NCBI GenBank assembly: GCA_044370375.1
Contig: JBILVQ010000036.1
Location: 1 to 19,537, forward strand
Length of the DNA: 19,537 nt
DNA from: JBILVQ01 sp044370375
GTDB lineage: Bacteria; Bacteroidota; Bacteroidia; UBA4408
Reading direction: 5' to 3'
Below, one piece after another: positions 15,502-19,537 of the stretch. Position numbers and translations under genes: made by a program. The notes under the pieces were generated by a model. It saw nothing but the letters and a program-made list of their open reading frames with translations, ran no database searches and was not told the origin of the DNA. Within the stretch, counting starts at the first letter, position 1; every line of letters starts with the position of its first letter.

Positions 15502-16461
15502 TCAATAAAATGCTTTTAACGCAAGCGATTTTTGATTCCAGACAAATGCCGGGGCAGGAATTTTAAGCAAACAAAAAACGGTGGTCAAATTGCGATACCA
15601 TTTTTTTCGAATAGGAACTTTTGTGAGATCAATGTCGAGGCTCAATAAAAATTCTCTTTCTCTAGGAATATGGCTGTAGTCGAAATCAACTCCCTGCGAA
15701 ACGAATTTATTCTCTATGGCGCCCAGCATTCCTCTTCCTCCATAACCAAGGGCAATGCAGGCCCACGACCATTTCTTTAGTTTTTCGCGTTTACAAAAAT
15801 TAAAGGGAGAGAAAGACAACCAATACGTTTGGGAACTATAGTCCTTAAACAATCTTTGGGGCAAAGAGGCACCGAGCACATTGGGTCTCAAGGGTGCAAG
15901 GTGATGGTTGTGATAAGAAAACTTTACCTTGATTTTTTGCTCATCCCAAATCAAGCTTTGTGAAGTTGCGAAAAGGGATCCGCCCAGATTGGCAAGCATA
16001 TCACCTGTAGAAAATCCCCAATTTGAAGAAAATCCATCCAAAACCTCAATGGTTGTTAAGTAGATGAGGCCTGCACCTCCCCCAATCAAAATTTCCTGTC
16101 TTTTGGGTGCATCCAACCCTCTTAAAAAGTGCATACCAAGCATGCTCAAATACCAGGAAGAACCAAAATGTCCAACTTTATCCACTTGTAGCCATTCACG
16201 GTTGTCATTAAAAGAATGAAAGGAGGACCTGGGATAATCTTTGTACCACAACTCATTGAGCAAAAACATGGAGCCCAAATAGGATGCCCCCATTCCAGAA
16301 TAAACCAGCGTTAATTTCCGTGATAGCGAAGGGCCGGTGAGGGAATCTGGAGAGAATTCCCTTTTTTCTTTTGCCCATAAATTGGAGGCCGATAGCAGGA
16401 GAAAACAAAAAAGTAGCACCCTGCTGCAACGAAAAAAAAAGGAAAACAAAACCATGAACAT
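15502..16461 (-). CDS. DUF2279 family envelope protein
   Basis: 319 aa from the ATG at 16461; a second in-frame ATG at 16455 is equally possible because the predicted promoter ends close to the first. Residues 1-30 form a signal peptide (FFFRC then a Leu/Phe-rich core, ending LWA before KEKREF). The Cys residues in the leader do not form a clear lipobox. DUF2279 hallmarks are DKVGHFGSSWYL (94-105) and EVLDGFSSNWGFSTGDMLANLGGS-like residues at 139-162. The second half (about 180-319) is basic and aromatic-rich with alternating beta-type stretches. The DUF2279 family includes E. coli YfiM and many Bacteroidota periplasmic or membrane proteins of unknown function. It is a single gene between two hairpin/promoter boundaries, divergent from the secreted deiminase. 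Confidence 0.78.
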   Translation of the reverse strand: MFMVLFSFFFRCSRVLLFCFLLLSASNLWAKEKREFSPDSLTGPSLSRKLTLVYSGMGASYLGSMFLLNELWYKDYPRSSFHSFNDNREWLQVDKVGHFGSSWYLSMLGMHFLRGLDAPKRQEILIGGGAGLIYLTTIEVLDGFSSNWGFSTGDMLANLGGSLFATSQSLIWDEQKIKVKFSYHNHHLAPLRPNVLGASLPQRLFKDYSSQTYWLSFSPFNFCKREKLKKWSWACIALGYGGRGMLGAIENKFVSQGVDFDYSHIPREREFLLSLDIDLTKVPIRKKWYRNLTTVFCLLKIPAPAFVWNQKSLALKAFY

Positions 16462-16466
16462 ATCTG

Positions 16467-16500
16467 CAAAATTATCATTAGTTTTATGGCTTTAAACAAA
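16467..16500 (-). promoter_or_regulatory. Putative promoter of the DUF2279 gene
   Basis: On the minus strand TTTG (16500-16497), a 22-nt spacer, and TAATTTTG (16474-16467) match the Bacteroidota consensus TTTG-N19-23-TAnnTTTG completely. Transcription would begin near 16461, at or just before the first ATG, which leaves almost no leader and so mildly favours translation from the ATG at 16455. The site overlaps the first codons of the longer possible start of the divergent deiminase gene, one reason to prefer 16510 for that gene. Confidence 0.42.
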
Positions 16501-16509
16501 ACTTTGAAA

Positions 16510-18261
16510 ATGAAGAGAATTTTCCTTTTCCTTTTTGCCCTAATTAGCTATCCGATGATAGCACAGGATTTACCCAATGGTTTAACCGATGAGGAACTTC
16601 GAATGCTTCCTACTTACCGGTTTCCCGGTCAAAACAACAAGGCCATTACAAGTCCTCCCGGTGGCTCGATCAGGGCAATGGCAGAATGGGAAGAAGTTTC
16701 CGGTTTGGTTATTTCCTGGAGAAGTTCCTATGCAAGTACCTTAAGAGAAATAGTGCGCTACGGAAGACTTGAAACTCGGGTTATTATTATTTGTGCAGAC
16801 TCCAATGCGGTTAAAACCAGTTTAACAAATGCTAACATTCCGCTTAGCAATATTACCTACTTAGAAGAAGCATCCAATTCCGTTTGGATGCGGGATTATG
16901 GCGCCAATCCGATTTACCGAAATGATGTGGACTCTTTATTTTTGGTTGACTGGATTTACAATCGACCACGTCCGGATGATGATGTAGTTCCTTCCGCCCT
17001 GGGTGCTTACTTGAATCTTCCGGTTTACACCACCACTGCCGCTCCGAATGATTTGGTTCATACAGGAGGGAATTACATGAGTGATGGAGCCGGTACGGCA
17101 TTTTCAAGCAAATTAGTTTTGGATGAAAATGGACCCGCAGGAACCTTCAATGTAACGGTAAAGACAGAGGCTGAGATTGATAGCATTATGAAAAATTTCA
17201 TGGGAATTACCCGTTATATTAAAATGGAAACCCTACCCTATGATGGAATTCATCATATTGATATGCACATGAAGCTTTTGGATGAGGAAACCTTGCTGAT
17301 TGGAGAATATCCTGCCGGTGTTGCCGATGGTCCACAGATTGAGGCTAATTTACAATACGTGCTTTCAAACTTCAATTCTATGTTTGGTACCCCCTACAAA
17401 GTAATAAGAGTTGTAATGCCTCCGGAAACGAATGGAAGTTACCCCAACACAGGAGGCGATTACCTAACTTTTACCAATAGTGTTTTTGTCAACAAAACGG
17501 TTTTAATGCCCGTTTACCGACCGGAGTTTGATACCACTGCCTTGCGCATCATGAAAAGCGCCCTACCCGGTTATAATGTTGTAGGGATTAACTGCAACAG
17601 CATTATCCAGCAAAGCGGTGCAATCCATTGCATCACCCACACCGTTGGCGTAAGCGATCCACTTCGAATTGTTCATCAACCACTTACAGATACTTACAAC
17701 ACCACCAATCCTTATACCGTCAATGGTACTTTTCAGCACCGAAGTGGTATATCAACAGCTCAATTGTATTTCACCACCGACACCACTCAGCCCTACGTGG
17801 TTGTGCCTATGACCATGACCAATCCTGCAACCAACACATGGAGTGGTGATATTCCGGCACAGGTCGCAGGTACTGAGATTTTCTATTATCTAGAAGGAAC
17901 TTCCAACAGCGGCAAAATTCAGGTAAGACCAATGCCGGCACCGGAAGGATATTGGAAATTTAAGGTCCTTGATTCAACTACCTCTTTGAATGAAAAAGAA
18001 ATTAGCAGTTTCCTAAACAACCCATTTCCTAACCCAGGAAGGGCCATTACCTGCATTCCCTTTAATAACGGGGTTGGCGGAAGAGTAGAGGTTCAATTAA
18101 TAGATGCTTTGGGAAGAAGTCTTCAAACCATTTTTGAAGGAAATATCGAACCCGGAAAAAAGAATTTCTTTGTTGATTGTTCGCAGTTCGAGGCTGGATT
18201 GTATTTCGTTCAAGTTAAAAATTTACAAGGACAATACACCAAGCCCTTAATGGTCAAATAA
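16510..18261 (+). CDS. Secreted peptidylarginine/agmatine deiminase family enzyme (PPAD-like) with T9SS type A sorting domain
   Basis: 583 aa from the ATG at 16510; an ATG at 16486 would add eight residues ahead of a normal signal peptide (1-19, ending MIAQ). The catalytic domain (about 40-380) is of the Porphyromonas-type PAD/agmatine deiminase family: WMRDYG (Asp129), HHIDMH (His249, Asp251), an Asn in the FTNS segment (Asn323), and the nucleophile in GAIHCITH (Cys374). An Arg-x-Arg pair, Arg152 and Arg154 in YNRPRPDDD, sits where P. gingivalis PPAD has the arginines that bind a C-terminal carboxylate. An Ig-like domain follows (about 385-490) and then a type A T9SS sorting domain (about 501-583: NPFPNPG, DALGR, GLYFVQV, KPLMVK). 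Predicted activity is conversion of arginine side chains or agmatine to the ureido product plus ammonia, outside the cell. Peptide specificity is inferred from the Arg pair and the architecture. pyrD follows after 38 nt. Confidence 0.85.
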   Translation: MKRIFLFLFALISYPMIAQDLPNGLTDEELRMLPTYRFPGQNNKAITSPPGGSIRAMAEWEEVSGLVISWRSSYASTLREIVRYGRLETRVIIICADSNAVKTSLTNANIPLSNITYLEEASNSVWMRDYGANPIYRNDVDSLFLVDWIYNRPRPDDDVVPSALGAYLNLPVYTTTAAPNDLVHTGGNYMSDGAGTAFSSKLVLDENGPAGTFNVTVKTEAEIDSIMKNFMGITRYIKMETLPYDGIHHIDMHMKLLDEETLLIGEYPAGVADGPQIEANLQYVLSNFNSMFGTPYKVIRVVMPPETNGSYPNTGGDYLTFTNSVFVNKTVLMPVYRPEFDTTALRIMKSALPGYNVVGINCNSIIQQSGAIHCITHTVGVSDPLRIVHQPLTDTYNTTNPYTVNGTFQHRSGISTAQLYFTTDTTQPYVVVPMTMTNPATNTWSGDIPAQVAGTEIFYYLEGTSNSGKIQVRPMPAPEGYWKFKVLDSTTSLNEKEISSFLNNPFPNPGRAITCIPFNNGVGGRVEVQLIDALGRSLQTIFEGNIEPGKKNFFVDCSQFEAGLYFVQVKNLQGQYTKPLMVK

Positions 18262-18299
18262 TTTTAAAAGTCTCATCTTCCTAAAAACTTACAAAGGAA

Positions 18300-19343
18300 T
18301 TGTATTCGCTGCTTCGCGGTCTTTTATTCTTGCTCCCAGCAGAGCGTGCCCATCATTTCACCATGAGCATGATGAGGGTTCTTTTTTCGGTTCCGGGTGC
18401 GGGTAAAATTTTTGAAACATTTTTCAAAACAAAAACAAGCCATTCCGCCATCCAACTATGGGGGCTCAACTTCCCAAACCGGGTTGGTTTGGCAGCAGGA
18501 TTTGACAAAGATGCACTGTTGGGACATCATTGGAGCAACCTTGGATTTGGATTCATTGAGGTAGGAACCGTAACGCCAAAACCACAGCCGGGGAACGACC
18601 AACCCAGATTGTTCCGGCTAAAAAAAGATCAGGCCATTCAAAACAGGATGGGTTTCAACAATGAGGGGGTTGACGCGATGGTTGAAAGAATCCGGCAGCA
18701 ACACCCCCGTTTAATAATTGGCGGTAACATTGGTAAAAATAAAAACACAAGCAATGAGCATGCCGCTGATGATTACATTATTTGTTTCAGGGCCCTTCAC
18801 TTATTTGTAGATTTTTTTACTGTAAATGTAAGCTCACCCAACACACCAGGGTTAAGGGAATTACAAGAAAAAGAGCCATTGAAAAGATTATTAAAATCTA
18901 TCATGGAAGAAAGAAAAAAACTGGCATGTGAAAAGCCGGTTTTATTAAAAATTGCCCCAGACCTCAGCCATGAGCAGTTGAATGATATTATTGAAATTGT
19001 TTTTGAGACCGGGATTCACGGATTAATTGCTACCAATACCACCCTTGATAGAAGTGTATTAAAGCAAGATGCAGCACTGGCCGAAAAAAATGGAGCAGGA
19101 GGAATTAGTGGCAAACCGCTTAAAGAAAAGTCGACCGAGGTTATCCGTTATCTTTACCAAAAGAGTGGAGGAAAGATTCCTATTATTGGTGTTGGAGGGA
19201 TTCATTCGGCAGAAGATGCGCTTGAAAAAATTAAAGCCGGAGCCAGTTTGGTCCAATTGTATTCAGGGTTTATTTATGAAGGCCCCGCATTAACAAAAAA
19301 GATCAACCTTAGCTTCGAAAAATATTATAACAATGGAAAATAA
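18300..19343 (+). CDS. pyrD: Dihydroorotate dehydrogenase (quinone), class 2
   Basis: 347 aa. It catalyses dihydroorotate to orotate in pyrimidine synthesis, passing electrons to quinone at the membrane. Class 2 features: an N-terminal extension (YSLLRGLLFLLPAERAHHFT) for membrane and quinone contact, the FMN-site strand GLAAGFDKD (Lys70), EVGTVTPKPQPGN, NRMGFNNEG (115-123), the catalytic loop VNVSSPNTPGLR (Ser178/Ser179), KIAPDL, ATNTT, GGISGKPL, and IIGVGGIHSAEDA with the phosphate-binding GASLVQLYSGF. The length is normal. The start is TTG at 18300: an in-frame stop lies at 18282-18284, the next ATG is within the conserved N-terminus, and the family usually begins M-Y at this point. AAAGGAA just upstream may serve as a ribosome-binding site. 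It lies 38 nt after the deiminase with no hairpin seen and overlaps the next gene by 11 nt. Confidence 0.95.
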   Translation: MYSLLRGLLFLLPAERAHHFTMSMMRVLFSVPGAGKIFETFFKTKTSHSAIQLWGLNFPNRVGLAAGFDKDALLGHHWSNLGFGFIEVGTVTPKPQPGNDQPRLFRLKKDQAIQNRMGFNNEGVDAMVERIRQQHPRLIIGGNIGKNKNTSNEHAADDYIICFRALHLFVDFFTVNVSSPNTPGLRELQEKEPLKRLLKSIMEERKKLACEKPVLLKIAPDLSHEQLNDIIEIVFETGIHGLIATNTTLDRSVLKQDAALAEKNGAGGISGKPLKEKSTEVIRYLYQKSGGKIPIIGVGGIHSAEDALEKIKAGASLVQLYSGFIYEGPALTKKINLSFEKYYNNGK

Positions 19344-19537
19344 GACCATACACATCACTGAATGTCCGAGAGATGCCATGCAGGGTTTGCATGATTTTAT
19401 TCCTACCGAAAAAAAAATAGCCTACCTGAATCTTTTGCTAAAGGTTGGCTTTGGCCGTTTGGATTTTGGAAGTTTTGTTTCTCCTAAAGCCATACCGCAA
19501 TTAAGAGACACGGCTGAAGTATTGAAAAACCTGGATT
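19333..19537 (+). CDS. Hydroxymethylglutaryl-CoA lyase, 5' part
   Basis: The ATG at 19333 overlaps the end of pyrD by 11 nt in another frame, and 68 codons are visible before the right edge. The start HITECPRDAMQG carries the family's catalytic Arg-Asp pair (residues 13-14), followed by IPTEKKIAYLN and GFGRLDFGSFVSPKAIPQ, all typical of the beginning of HMG-CoA lyase. The enzyme splits 3-hydroxy-3-methylglutaryl-CoA into acetyl-CoA and acetoacetate, the last step of leucine breakdown. Related HMGL-like aldolase-family enzymes share this fold, but the SFVSPKAIPQ segment favours the lyase. The overlap suggests translational coupling with pyrD, although the two pathways are unrelated. Confidence 0.88.
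   Translation, partial: MENKTIHITECPRDAMQGLHDFIPTEKKIAYLNLLLKVGFGRLDFGSFVSPKAIPQLRDTAEVLKNLD

Noticed and set aside
15315..15566. 83-codon plus-strand frame across the moxR/DUF2279 gap
   Set aside because: It overlaps the ends of two well-supported genes plus the putative promoter and terminator, and its sequence shows no family features.

Overview
The window looks like a chromosomal segment of a Bacteroidota bacterium, probably a free-living Flavobacteriales- or Chitinophagales-like lineage (the order is not resolvable from this sequence). The grounds are two SprB-repeat surface proteins, type IX secretion (T9SS) sorting domains of both kinds (type B at the end of the 3880..6711 gene, type A at the end of the 16510..18261 gene), a complete moxR-bat operon in typical Bacteroidota order, and putative promoters of the TTTG-N22-TAnnTTTG kind. 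No mobile element, CRISPR array, rRNA or tRNA was seen.

Layout. (1) 1..6711, minus strand: two adjacent surface-protein genes 11 nt apart. The upstream gene is complete (943 aa: four SprB-type repeats, Ig-like domain, two PKD domains, type B sorting domain). The downstream gene runs off the left edge (1289 codons visible: signal peptide, unique N-terminal domain, 12 tandem SprB repeats of about 78 aa, Ig-like domain, start of a PKD domain). (2) 6712..7061: a 350-nt AT-rich gap with a likely bat-operon terminator, a likely adhesin promoter, and three copies of a 9-mer. (3) 7062..15352, minus strand: an eight-gene operon, moxR, DUF58, a short BatD-like gene, batA, batB, batC, batD, batE. Most junctions overlap or touch. 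(4) 15502..16461, minus: a DUF2279-family envelope protein, divergent from (5) 16510..18261, plus: a secreted arginine/agmatine-deiminase-family enzyme with the architecture of Porphyromonas peptidylarginine deiminase (PPAD), then pyrD (TTG start) and the beginning of a hydroxymethylglutaryl-CoA lyase gene overlapping pyrD by 11 nt.

How the genes fit together. The adhesin pair and the deiminase are predicted cargo of one T9SS, whose secretion genes lie elsewhere. In the Bat operon a MoxR AAA+ ATPase and a DUF58 protein are encoded with membrane-anchored vWA proteins (BatA/BatB) and periplasm-facing TPR and BatD-type proteins, suggesting a membrane-associated chaperone-like complex; its biochemical role is not established. 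pyrD and the lyase gene are housekeeping metabolism.

The most noteworthy item is the PPAD-like enzyme: it keeps the deiminase catalytic residues and an Arg-x-Arg pair at the position that in PPAD binds the carboxylate of C-terminal arginine substrates. I see no clear sign of an entirely new multi-gene system; the rest is well-organised but recognisable Bacteroidota content.
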